From NCBI GenBank assembly GCA_004026145.2, contig CP034991.1, positions 9,342,592 through 9,406,591 on the forward strand: a DNA stretch of 64,000 bases, written 5' to 3'. A program made the position numbers and the translations under genes. Source of the DNA: Takifugu bimaculatus (taxonomy: Eukaryota > Chordata > Actinopteri > Tetraodontiformes > Tetraodontidae). Below are positions 36,048 to 49,400 of the stretch, in pieces. A model generated the notes under the pieces. It searched no databases, was not told where the DNA came from, and saw nothing but the letters and a program-made list of their open reading frames with translations. Each line of letters starts with the position of its first letter. The stretch's first letter is position 1.

Positions 36048-39000
36048 GGCCGACCACATTCTTGCTTGACATCCTAATTGCTTCCACATACCATCCTTTG
36101 GCTTAGCTACTGATATGTGTGTGACTGAGCCTGGAACGTGATATAAAGCTATTGCCTGTTGATGGCAGGCAGTTTACCATTATCACTGCAGTTTCTTCAT
36201 GAACATAGACATCTTGTGCCACGCCCGTAACTGTCTTTGGTAGCTGAGCAAACTTCTTGTCATACTTTGGATCTGGCAGTCCACCATAATGCATGGTTAC
36301 ATGCAGTGTATGTGGATTGTCCCATTCAGCTGTGTCTAACACAAGCTCACATATTTTATCTTTTACAAATCTAACGAAATTTGCTGGACCAGCATTTTCT
36401 ACGACATCTAATGTCCAATAGGGTACTAGCTCATCCAGGCCTTCCAACACATTTACTTCTGTAGTCATGTGCTGGATTTTAATTTGTCCTTTCTTCCTTG
36501 GTAACAGTGCAATCCTCAACTGAGAGATTAAGTCACATCCTAATAGATTGACTGGACATTGTGGTGACAGAATCACTTGAGTCTTAGCTCGTAATCCTGA
36601 CACCGGGTCTATAACATTTACATCTTCTGACAGTCTTGCTTTATTTACAACTCCATTTGCTGATCTCAGTCTCATTGTGTTTGTTGATTTCCTAATGTGT
36701 GGAACAGCATCTTTTACAACTGTCTTTCCTGCCCCAGTATCCACAAGAAACCATAACAAAACTCCCTTCAACTTCCAACTGAATTTAAGGTCTTTTAATA
36801 TTTACACTAAAAATCTCCTCAAGATTCACTTCTACCTCCTCTACATCTAGTCATGTGTCCCATGGATGAGACTTATCCTCCCCCTTATTCTCTCTTCTGT
36901 CTTTCCTCATCCGCCTTCCTTTTCCTGCAATCTCTTGCCCAGTGACCTGGCTTGCAACAATAATGACAACTATTATCTCTCCTCTGCCGTGACCTCTTCC
37001 TCTTTGTTCTTAATAACATGCTTTGACTTAATCTTCTAGGAATATTTCACTACTTTTCTTTCCCTTTTTCTTATTCATATGCCTTTCTGCGTGCATGGCA
37101 TGGTTTTCATATTCATTTACAGATGCTGTAGGGAATGCTCTCATGTGCTTCTCTACGAAGTCTTTTATTTCTGCATGTGTACCATTATGGAGTGCTATTT
37201 TTAATTGCTGTTGATATGGCCCATTGTCATTATCGGAATACCACTTATCTGACGAAACACATCTCTCATTCTATGAGAATATTCTTCATATGATTCATTT
37301 TCTCTCTGCTTGCACCTTCTTATGGCACTATAATCAGCACAGTGTGTGAATTTGCCTCTCATTCTCCCAAATATACCATCAATTTGAGTTCTGAGATCAT
37401 TTGTGTCATGGGCCCAGGGCCGTCCTGTTGCCTGCTCTATGGGAGTCCAATTTCCTCTGACTGTTGACCATTTAGGGCCTAAGACAGTCATCAGGACTTG
37501 TGTTTCTGCCCCATTTGTATAGTAACTTCTAATTAACTCATTTATTCCCTCTATACAAGCTTCGATGTCTGTGTCGGGCTTAGGAATTTCAGCACAAGCT
37601 TTTTCATAATCCTCTGGTGTCCAGGTCCTGTAGACCAGCATTGTGTGGGGTTGAAGTCCTACACCACTGTTTGGTTTGGCGACTTCTATCATTGGAAAAA
37701 CATCTTCGACGCCAGGTTTTGCTTCTGCTACTGTGATGAATGAATCACCAAAGCCTATTGGGGGTCCTGGACGCCTGGACAGATTCTGTCTTTTCTTTTA
37801 TTTCTTTCATCAAGGCCCTTAATTTCTCTGGTTTATCCAATTGTCCATCAAATCCAAATTTATCATGCCATATTTTGACAAAATTTGTTGACCCCATGTA
37901 TCTACAACATGGAGGGATTTCGAACTGGTCTTTTGCCTATCCTTGTCCCAGTTTGAGTTATATGAGTCTCTACAGGACATATAATCTCAGACTTCTATAC
38001 TTCCTTTAAAATCCTTCGTTGGTACTTGTCAGGCTTCTACCTCAATGAGGCAGACAAGTCTTGCCTCTGCTTCCAACTCAGGAGGATAGTATAGGATCCC
38101 CACGACAATTTTGTCGAGACCACCGATGGGTCTTGGTTCCCCAAATGAACCTCAGTCAATTGCGGGAATGCTACTTACCCGTCTGTGTCGTTTGTTCACC
38201 AGAATGTAGTTCGGAGTCCAGTCACTGGAGGACTTCTCATCTCAAGAGGCCGCCCAACTGACCTCGCGTCAAATTCACGACCGAGGTCTTTGATACAGAA
38301 CCCCCATTGATGGGTTCTGGCTGTGCACAGTCTTCGGTGGTCAGCATCCCGCTGACGAGATTCCCTCACAGATGTCGGTATACAGCTCGAAGGACCAACT
38401 TATGTTAGAGTTGAAACAGAGCAACACAGCAAAACCCTGCGTGACGAAAGACACAGACACAGGTGGCAATTGAAGAGTTGTGTTTATCTTGTTATCATGT
38501 GTTCTACTATATGTTCCTGTCTTCTCTTAAAAGTACTTTAGAAGTTAGGCATGGTAGAATCATTAGCAAGTGTATTAAAGATCAGAGACATTCCTTTGAC
38601 AGGATTGTTGTTTAGATCTCAGGAGGAAGTCTGGCTGGAGGTGTTAAACACCTATTGTAAAACGGGAAAGCATTGTGGTGTTGATAAGCTTATTTGAATG
38701 AAGAATGTGAATTTGATCTGGCCATCTGAGAAGACAACGGAGAACAACGACTGCAACAACATCAAATGGGAATGGAAGAAGAGGACGAGGTCATCCAAGA
38801 AGAAGGATTAGATTGGACTGTATGAGCATTGATAATTTGCATCTGTGTTTCTATAAAAGACTGGGCCAAGGGATAGTTAGGTTGTCAGACTTCATGCCCT
38901 GGCAATGGACTCAGTTATTCTAGGGTTATGAACTGGCCCGGAGCGCTGTAATATTTGTATCTTGAATTGGTTCTATTACTAAATACATTTTGAAATTGGC

Positions 39001-42000
39001 ATTTTTGTTCTTGAAGTCTTCATTCAAAGAACACATGGATTAGCAGTGACACACGAGAGGTATTGCGATCCAACACCTTGCAAGGGAGAACGAGCAGCAG
39101 CTCACTCTGGAACACCCTACGTCATTCTGCTGCTCCTCTGCAAACCTCCTTCCTTTATTCACATCAGCTCATTATCTCGTTATATTTGTGGAATTTCACC
39201 TCCTCCCAAGATGCTTTTAAGGTTTTAGATAATCTCACAGTAAATCTGGTGCTCTGGACAACTGTACTAAATCAAGATAGGTGAAAAATACTCTGTTTCT
39301 TCTTCAGCTACTTAGGTGCTAAACATACAAATGCATTTAAATGATAACAATAGAATACTTATTCTCACAGTAACTAAAAGTGGTGTTAAAAGTCTCACTC
39401 TGTCTCTGTCTCACCTGTCCCACTCTCCACCACAGGTCTGCTTAGTGAAGCTAGTTCCACTCCCTCGGATCCTCCGAGAGATGTCAGCAGCTCTTGCTAA
39501 TCCAGGGGGTGTGGTTAATCAAGGGGGTATGTCAGTTTCCTCTCCCCTGTCCCATCATGTGGGGCAGAGTAGATCCCCACCTCGTCCGTCCCCACCCCTT
39601 TCTCCACCTCTGACAACTTGTAATCCCTCCGTTGGCCTACAGGGTGACAGTGATGGAGGGTTAGTATTCTATTAACACAGAACATAAGTTAGCACATAAA
39701 TGGTGCTTACTGACTCAGACACAATTACCAGTCTTATTGCTTTGTGTGCAGGGTGGTGGATTTCACCAGACTTCCATCGCCAACTCCAGAGAACAAAGAC
39801 CTATTTTTTGTCACAAAAGGCTCCAGTTTGCAGCCAACATCAGGTGGAACTCTGACTTTAATTCAATCTCTGATGTTTGACCTCACTTTGACCTTTCTCT
39901 TTCTCCTCTGCTGCAATGTAATTTCAAGCAGGCCCTCAGGACTCTCCAGCTCCTAGTTCATCCTACTCTGAGCCCAACGAAAATGAGGTGGCCTTTGAAC
40001 TGACCAATGAGGGACGAAAAGAAGGGGCAGAACTGACCAATGAAAATCGCAGTCTGTCCCTGCTTGACCTGCAGGAATCCTCCTCAGGCGATGTTATTGA
40101 CAACATCCAATGGCAGCGTAGGACAGGGCTCCTTCCCTTGTCCTTCCAGAACCCTGTTTATCACATGACTACTACATCCCCACGGCAACAGACTGAAGCC
40201 CCACCTTCAGATGGCTCTGTGGGTTCACAGGGCAATGCTGAAGACAGGAACACCACAGCAACCAAACCAGCATTCCTTACACAGATGTCAGTGGGGCTGG
40301 GAGGACCCGAGAGGGGTGAGAGAATGTCAGCCTTATCGAGCAGCAGCAGCGGGGAGGAATACTCAAGACGTGCACTGTCTCTGTCAGAGACACCAGGTAC
40401 GGCATGCATGACAACTACACCCTCAATCAAACTCTATGATCTACTGACCTGGTAATACCATTGATGTTGTCCCACTTCACAGGAAGCACCATCCCCCTGC
40501 GTCAAAACGTCTCATGTCCTCAGAGACGCATCGATCAGCCTCCGCTCCCCTGCTCTACCCCAGCAGGACCCCCTCGAGGTCGGACACCTCCAAACATTAC
40601 CAGTGGGGGTGGAAGTTCAGCCTACCCTCCCCGCCCTGCTTCAGGCAGCATGATATCGTCCAGTCCAGACTGGCCAAACAGTAGCCAGTCACGACTCAGA
40701 CAGATGTCATCCTCATCAAAAGGGGACAGTCCAGAGAAAAGACCTGCTGCCAAGGTATGGCTGTAGGGTTGCAGGTTTTTGTAACTGGTAATGCTGGGTT
40801 AGGGTTTCCTCAGGCACTTGCTTGGTTCATTGCTGCATCTGACCCCTTAACCTAACCCTTCCCCCACTATGCTGATTGTATGGTCCCTGTCAGTGTCAGG
40901 CAGGTGAACATCAGACCAGATCAGAACAAGTCATTCTTGATTACAACCTTTACATCAGTTTCTGACATTTGTGTGATCACTCATAAACCTTGGATTGTCA
41001 TTGGTGGAGAACTGCAGTGATGGTTGCCCTTCTGAATCCTTCTTAAGCAGGAGTTTCTTCCCTTAATCTGTGCTTCAATAAAATGCAGTCTCTGAGTTTT
41101 GGAGGCAGTTGATCTGACCTTTTTGGTTTTAACTGTAATCTTCTATATATATACATCATGTCCAGTCAACTGAATCTACAATCAAGGTGCAGGAACATCT
41201 CATGTCAACATCCTAAATTAAAACATCGAAATAAAAGATAGCTAAATTTCAAATCATCCTAAAAGGGTCTGGATGCTTGCATCAGTGCAATATTTTAGCT
41301 TTTGTTTTAACCAAACATTTTTCACACAGGTTTTACTTTCATTTACTATTGCCACAGCACCCATCCATTGCCACCACTGAACAGAATGAAAAACATGCAA
41401 TCTGAAACACCCATGCCTGGCTGGCCATCTACTGTTGATTTGTTTATGAGATCTGAGGTGAGGGTGGGCAAATATTTATACTTTTGTTTTAGTGACATTA
41501 AGATAGAGGTTAGAGTGGCACACTGGAAGCAGACTTTACCAACCTCCAGAGGGGAAAATCACAATTTTTACACATTATTAGCATATACATAAACATACAA
41601 AGAATGGAGATATAATCATTGAGGAAGCTGTCCTCGAAAGGCACTCTGAATGTAACAGGAATAGTACCTTGCTCAAGGGCACCTCGGCAGTGCTCTGAAT
41701 ATGTTGAAGCACAGCTCTTGTGTCAAGTGGGAACAAAAAGTCTCAACTTAAGTCAGGACAAAGCTGTTAATGACTGAAGAAGCCTCTGGAATGAGGAGAA
41801 ATGTCCTCCAGTTTGTCAACAATCCAGTTGATGCTCTGCTAGACCTCTGTATGTTACTTTATTTCCCAGTCCTTTAGCCTAAAGAAGTCTGTCTTTCCTA
41901 AGAGTCTGTTTTTAGTTGAGATAATTAAGGTTTAGTGGGGTTTTGTTGTTTCAACAGGAATGCTGATGTATTTGCAGGCATTAATGAAGTCTTTGAAAAG

Positions 42001-43461
42001 AAATTCAGGTTTCTATTTAAAATATTCCACTGTGTGGTCTGCCTGCTTTTGAATGTAGATTGATCTTTAAATCTTTGAATTTTGTTATACTGTATCATAA
42101 GAGTGAAACATAAATGCGCACTGTACACCTCCCCACTTCCTCTCCTTTCCTCCATTTCCCACTAGCTGGATATAACACACCGTTATAACACACCACATCT
42201 CATACTTCTAGAAAATAATTCAAATTAGGCTGATGGCATATGGGGTGTGGTACGGGGTTTGACCCACTGCAACTGTCCTTTGCCTTCTTGCCATTGATGT
42301 ATTTGGGTGAGTGCCATACATTTGGTATCACCAGCTGATTGGCTACTCTTTCATAGACTGGTTCAGTTTAAGTCCAAATGTTGACTAAATGTTCAACTTT
42401 CCTCATTTGTAATGCTAGTATGTCTATTAAAACAATATACAAACAAGGTGAAGCTTATAGTACTGACATAAAGCCTGCAGCGTTCACCAATTAGCCACAA
42501 CCCTGCCCTTAGGAATTATGGGGAATCTGAAAAGGCCAATTTTCCCCCTGCTAAAGAGATATTCTAGAAGAGGATAGTAAAGAATAGAACAGAACAGGGC
42601 CGAACAGACTTTAAAGCTTGTTTGTTTTCAGGCTCCATCTCCTTGTGCTCTGGACCGAACTGCTGCCTGGCTGCTCAACATGAACTCTGCATCCTCCTAT
42701 GGTGATGCAGATGAAGATCGAAATGACGACTCCCTCATAGATAAGGTACATTTTGCTTCTTTACTGATTCTGGCTGTATGTTGGGGTTCACGGGATGAAA
42801 AGATGTTTTGGAGGGTTAGACTTTTTCTTCTGGTTTTTATCTGATTCTTGTCATGTCTCCTTAAATTGACCCTCTTCTTACGAGCGCCACCACCTGTTAT
42901 GGAGGCCAAACTACAACAGAATATTTTGCACATTCGGCACAAATTTTCCACCATTATGTGTAGTTGGAGATTCTTTTTAATTAATTTTTTTACATGTTTA
43001 TTTTATATTTGACAGGATTTGGCATAAATAACCTTTTATACTTCATTTGGTTTGTACAGTATCAGCAGGAGATTGCGTTGCTACAGGAAAAGTTACGAGT
43101 TGCAGCGTTGCGTCAGGATGAGTGTGAAGCCCGACTTTTGATCCAGGATCAGCAGAACCAGAGAATGCTGCTGGAATACCAGGTGAGGAGGCAACACCCA
43201 AGGTCAGCTGACTGATGCTGGTTCATAAAAGAGAGCCCTGTATACAGACCCTAGAAATCAGCAAAAATGTGTGTGTGTGCGCGCGCGCGCGTGTGTGTGC
43301 CAGGCTCGACTCGAGGACACAGAGAGTCGACTGAGGAGACTGCAGGATGACAAAGATCTGCAGATGAACAGCATTATCAGCAGGTAAAACTCTCTGCCCC
43401 ATCTACTTCTATTTCTGTCAATCTCCTCATTTTTCTCTCCTTTTCTGCTCCTGTCCTATGT

Positions 43462-43493
<32 letters not shown>

Positions 43494-46400
43494 GCTGACC
43501 GCGTGCTGGGAGTTTGCTGGAGAGCGTGCTGAGTTTTCTGTAAGTTTGTGAGTCTTCCCCTTCTTGGCGGTGTGTCTGCCACTATCATCGGGGTGGTTGT
43601 AGTCGAGTGGTTTGGTGCAGTTTGGCGGAGGGTTCATCCTGTTTTATGGTGGGGATGGTGTCATCGGTGACGCCGCCTCTTTCAGTCCGACACGGGGTGC
43701 GGGTTCAGCATGACCCGTCGGTGCCGGTGGAGGAGGTTCTCCTGACCGTAGGAGACCGTGTGGGACATTCTAACCTGTCCCACGCCTCCAGGATGAATAG
43801 AGGAGTGGTGGTGTTCGTGAAAGAGGAGCGACTGGTGGCTGTGTTGGTGGCAAGGGGGGTGACTCTGAATGGCGCGTACCTGCAGGTTTTCCTGCTCGCT
43901 GTGCCCTTTACTCGGGTCACTGTCTCAAGTGTTCCCCCGTTTATCCCTAATGAGGTTCTGGAGCAGGAGCTGCAGGGCTTCAGGAAGATGGCGAGTGGTC
44001 TGAGGACTGTGGGTCTGGACTGTAGGAGCGATAAACTACGGCACGTGCTCTTGCTCAGGAGGCAGTGCTTCATGTTCCTCAAGTGTCCAACACAGACAAT
44101 AGACGTGTCCTTCAGGGTGAGACATGGAGAGGGACACTACATGGTGTATGCTAGTTCTGGAAGCATGAGGTGCTTGTTGTTTAGCGATGGTTGGTGGTGG
44201 GCTGAGCTGTCCAATGAGCGTTCAATGGGAAATAAGACAGGGATGTCCTATTTCTGGACAGTTATATACCTTGGCCATTGAGCCTCTCCTAATCAACTTA
44301 AGAGCTAGGCTCTCGGGACAGACGGCAGGATGACAAAGATCTGCAAATGAACAACATTATAAGCAGGTAAAACCCTCTCCTTCCCTCGTTGGCCAGCCGA
44401 CCCGCTCATCAGCGCAGCGCCACGCATGCACGACGGGGGCAGTGACAGGGTGACACAGGTAATGTTACACTTACGCACAACACAAACACAGAGTCACTGG
44501 GACACACACAGGGCACAATGGTAGTCACGACCATGGAGGTGGAGGAGCCAGCAGGGCTGGACCTGGACCTAGGGAGTGAGTTTCTCACCAGGGAGCTGAT
44601 GAAGCAGACGGCCACAAGAGTGGCTGAGACTGTACTAGAGATGGAGGATGTTGTCGTGGAGAACAGCCTCAATGTATCAACCAAAAGAAAGAATACAGAT
44701 ACAAAGGTAAAAAATGATAAGATAAAGAAACTGTCCACCGAAGAACAGGTGTCTCCTGCTCTTGAGCCGGCGGTGGACACACCTGGCCTGCAGGACGGGC
44801 AGGTCATGGTAAGGTCGAAACACACAACCTCCCCACCACGGTGCACACATAAACAACTCACCTCACACACACAAATCACAGGACACACACAGCACCCCAA
44901 TGGACACAGAGAGTGCACAAAACGCTTTGTTAGACACACAGGAAAGCAACAGTTCACGAGACATGCAGGAGACTTTTAATGATAATGATAACATTCAGGT
45001 GGAGACACATCATGGTTATTCTCTCTCAAAGATTAGGTTTTTCCTCAGGACCACAAAGGGGATGAGGTCTTTACAGGTAGAGGACTACTTCCCGGACCTC
45101 CAGCTATTTCATGAGTCCGCCAAGCACCTTGTGAGGGCTGGGAGCTTCGGCGAGCCCTCGTTTACTGACCAGGAACTATACCGCCTCAAAAAACTGCTGC
45201 TGAAGGTTCGGTCTCGTCATGAGAGCGCCGACTAGGTTACACATGTTCCCTCTGTCCATGTTCACGGGGTTGACATGCAGCCTCATCATGGCAGATATCA
45301 GGTTAGGAACTCTGAACATTAATGTTGCTCGGGAGGACACGAAAAGGGCCTCAGTTTTCGTCCTCATCACCAGCAAAAAACTGAGCGTAGCCTTTCTTCA
45401 GGAGACCCACAGCACTCCGGACAATGAGCCTGACTGGAGAAGGGAGTGGGCGGGGCAGCTGTTTCTTAGCCATAGGAGGAGCAACAGTGGACGGGTGGGG
45501 GTCCTCTTCTCCAGAGATTTTGTACCTCTCTCCTCCTCTGTAGAGGAACCTGTATCAGGTAGATTGTTAAAAAAAATGCTGTCTTTGAAAATGTTAAGCT
45601 TGTTTTTGTGAATGTGTATGCTCCCACTGCTGGGTTGGACAGGCTGCTTTTGCTAAACGAGGTAGAGAAGGTTGTCGCCAGTTGTAACCACAATGAGTTT
45701 CTGTTCCTGGGCGGAGATTTTAATTGCACAGAGAACCCCCTGCTGGACAGGAACCACCCGGAACCTCATCTGCCATCAAAAAGTACCCTCAGAAAGCTGG
45801 TGCAGGCTCGTGAGTTGTGTGACGTGTGGCGGTATTTCCATCCGGGTCAGAGAAAATTCACCTGGACCCACTCCAGGGGGAACCAGCTCTCTCTGGCCAG
45901 GTTGGATCGTTTCTATTTCTTTAGGCACCATATAAATATAGTTAAGAGGGTGTCTATCAGCCCGGTTGGTCTCTCTGATCACTCTCTCATAAGTTGTGTT
46001 GCTTATATAAGGAATGCAAAATGTGCAAGTGCATATTGGCACTTTAACACCCAACTGTTGCATGATAATGTTTTTAATGAAGCCTTCAAAACCCTGTGGA
46101 GCAATTTTCAAATGACAAAACACAGTTACAGCTCCACATCAAACAGTTTTGTCTACAGTGCACCCTCAATGCCAGCAGGGACATGGCCAGGTCCATGAGA
46201 GACCTGGAGAGAGAAGTGGTGGAGCTCCAACTTTTGGCAGGAAAAAGAGAGCATATTCAGTCTCTCAAGACTAAATCATCTGCTTTAGGTGACCTGCTGG
46301 GTGTGGCTGCTCAGGGCGCTCTGGTCCGCTCAAGGTTCCAACACATCGCCCAGATGGATGCCCCCTCTCACTTTTTCTTTGGTCTGGAACGGAAGAATGG

Positions 46401-49400
46401 CCAGAGGAGGATGATACACTCCCTGAATCAAATCAAATCAAATCAAATCAAATCAAATTGGTGCATCATCAAATCAATCTTTATTTATATAGCGTCTTAT
46501 ACAATCAAAATTGTTTCAAGGTGCTTTCCAGAATCCCAGGGCCTAACCCCAGACAAGCAACAGTGGCAAGGAAAAACTCCCCTTTAACAGGAAGAAACCT
46601 GGAGCAGGACAAGGCTCATGTAGGGGGACCCTCCTGCTGACGGAGGGGGAAGAGGAGAGGAGAGGAGAGGAGAGGAGAGGAGAGGAGAGGAGAGGAGAGG
46701 AGGAGAGGAGAGGAGAGGAGAGGGAGAGAAGGAGAAGGAGAAGGGGAGGGAGGGGGAGAGGAGAGAAGAGGAGAGGAGAGGAGAAGGAGAAGGAGGGGGA
46801 AGAGGAAAGGAGAGGGAGAGGAGGGGAGAAGAAGAAGGAGAGGAGAGGAGAGGAGAGGAGAGGAGAGGAGAGGAGAGGAGAGGAGAGGAGAGGCACAGAG
46901 CACAGAAACACACAAAAAAATATACTATACAACGGGTCAGCGGGGCTGGAGGTCATCATGCAGCTCCGAAAGGCGGCGATACCTGTAAATAAACAGAGAG
47001 GGGAGGGGGGGGGGAGCAGAAAAACTATACAGGAATCATCATAACTAGTCTGCTTGATGAGGAGGAGGAAAGGAGAGGAAAGGAGAGGAGAGGAGAGGAA
47101 ACCATGACCCAGTGGGGTGACAGAGGCCTGTCAGGTGATCGTGTTTCCGGACCCCGGCAGCCCTGGCCTATAACAGCACAGCTAGAATGTGACCTAATGA
47201 TTAGACGACCCCCTAAGTATGATAATTTTTCTATCTATGATAGTAAATGGAACTACAAAATTACCAACAATAAGCTTTTTCAAAGAGGTAGGTTTTAAGT
47301 CTGATCTTAAAACTAGCAATGGAGTCAGCCTCCCGTACCTGGACAGGGAGCTGGTTCCATAGCAGGGGGGCCTGGTAGCTAAATGCTCGGCCCCCCATTC
47401 TACTCCTAGAAACTCTGGGAACCACAAGTAGACCAGCATTCTGAGAGCGGAGCGGTCTATTGGGCTGGTAAGGTATCCTCCAAGTAGGATGCAGCTAGGC
47501 CTCTGAGGAAGGGTTTTAAAAATTATTCTAAATTTAATGGGCAGCCAATGAAGAGACGCCATTACAGGAGTTATGTGATCTCTTTTGTCAATACCTGTCA
47601 GAACTCTGGCTGCAGCATTTTGGATCAACTGGAGGCCTCTTAAAGAGTTGTTTGGACACTCTGATAATAAAGAATTACAATAGTCCAGCCTGGAAGTAAC
47701 AAAAGCATAAATTAACTTTTCAGCATCAGGCTGCGTCAGTAGCTTCCTGATCTTTGTGATGTTCCTCAGGTGAGAAAAGGCACTTCTAGAAACTAATTTA
47801 ATGTGTGAGTTGAAGGAGAGATTTTGATCAAAAGTTACTCCTAGATTCCTCACAGAGAGACTAGATGTTAATGAGATACCATCTAGAGTGATCATGTGAT
47901 CTAATCTATCCCTGAGAGGTTCAGGACCAAACACCATGACCTCAGTTAAGGAGGAGGAAATTTGAAGACATCCAAGACTATATGTCTTAAAGACAGGCCT
48001 GAAGCTTCACTAATTGCTCTGTCTCCTCTGGTTTCATGGATAAATAAAGCTGAGTGTCATCAGCATAACAATGAAAATTTATCCCATGCTGCCGAATAAT
48101 GTTCCCTAAGGGAAGCATGTACAAGGTGAAGAGGATTGGTCCAAGTACAGAACCTTCAGGAACCCCACGGCTAACCCTACTGTATGAAGAGGGAGTACCA
48201 TGGACATGAGCAAACTGGTATCTATCAGATAAGTATGATCTAAACCAGTCTAGTGCTGTCCCTTTAATCCCAATCACATGTTCCAGTCTATGTAACAGGA
48301 TGCTGTGATCAACTGTATCAAAAGCAGGACTGAGGTCCAGCAGAACCAGCATAGAGACCAGTCCATGATCTGAAGCTATGAGAAGATCATTAGTAACTTT
48401 AAGAAGTGCTGTTTCTGTGCTGTGATGAGCTCTAAAGCCTGACTGAAACATCTCAAACAGGCTGTTCCTCTGCAGGTGCTCCAGTCACCACCACCTTCTC
48501 TAGAACTTTACAGATAAAAGGAAGGTTGGATATCGGCTTATAATTTGCTAATACGTCAGGATCCAGTGATGGTTTTTTAAGCAACGGCTTAATCACTGCC
48601 ACCTTGTAGGACCGGGGTACATAACCTGTCACTAAAGAACCATTGATCTGGTCCAGGATAGAACTGCCTATCAATGGTGAAACATCCTTCAACAGGTGTG
48701 TTGGGATGGGATCTAAAAGACACGTGGTGGTCTTGGATTTCTGAATTAGCGATGACGCCTCAGAAAAATATATAGGGCTGAAGGAGCTTAAGGGCTCCCT
48801 TAAGGGGAAGAAGGGATATGTGGATCTAAAACACTGTGACTCTTGGTTAATTTGGCCACAGTGCTGAAAAGAAACCTGGGGTTGCTCTTATTTTCCTCAA
48901 TTAAGGAAGAAAAATAAGCTGTTCTAGCCTTACGGAGGGCCTTTTTATAAACTAATAGACAGTCTTTCCAGGCTACATGATAGCTGTCAATTTTACAAGA
49001 ATGCCACTTCCTTTCCAGTCTTCGCACTTTCTGCTTGAGGGTCCTGATATGTGAATTATACCAGGGGGCACACATCCTCGGATTTACTATTTTCTTTTTC
49101 AGGGGGGCAACAGAATCAAGCGTGATTCTCAGTGAGGTTGCTGCACCTTCTGCAATAGAGTCAACCTCAGCAGGGCTAAGTTTATAATGATTTACCCCTG
49201 GGGAAACACACGGTGGTCCTGGGATTAGTACAGGGATCACTTCCTTAAACTTAGCTATAGCATTATCTAAAAGACATGTGCTATAGTAAGACTTTGTTCT
49301 GAGGATAGAAGAATCCTTAATCATAAATGTGAAAGTGATCAAAGAATGGTCTGACAGGAGTGGGTTCTGAGGGAACACTGACACATGTTCTACCTCAACA

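Larger units (their letters stand above)
36048..39075 (-). mobile_element. Truncated endogenous retrovirus (5' LTR, gag, protease)
   Basis: On the minus strand the 5' LTR is 39075-38403 (673 bp; TGTT..AACA ends). The sequence next to its inner end (38396-38380, TGGTCCTTCGAGCTG) fits a primer-binding site for tRNA-Tyr. The gag leader, a gag frame and a protease frame follow. The element stops near 36048 at the (CAAT)n tract, so RT, RNase H, integrase, env and the 3' LTR are lost. Related LTR pieces lie at 25407-28345 and 60612-61120. It is in the 15.2-kb dab2ip intron, antisense. Confidence 0.85.

Noticed and set aside
46543..46959. Three Ser/Leu/Pro-rich frames on the minus strand
   Set aside because: They translate the (AGAGG)n tract in the L2 3' UTR.
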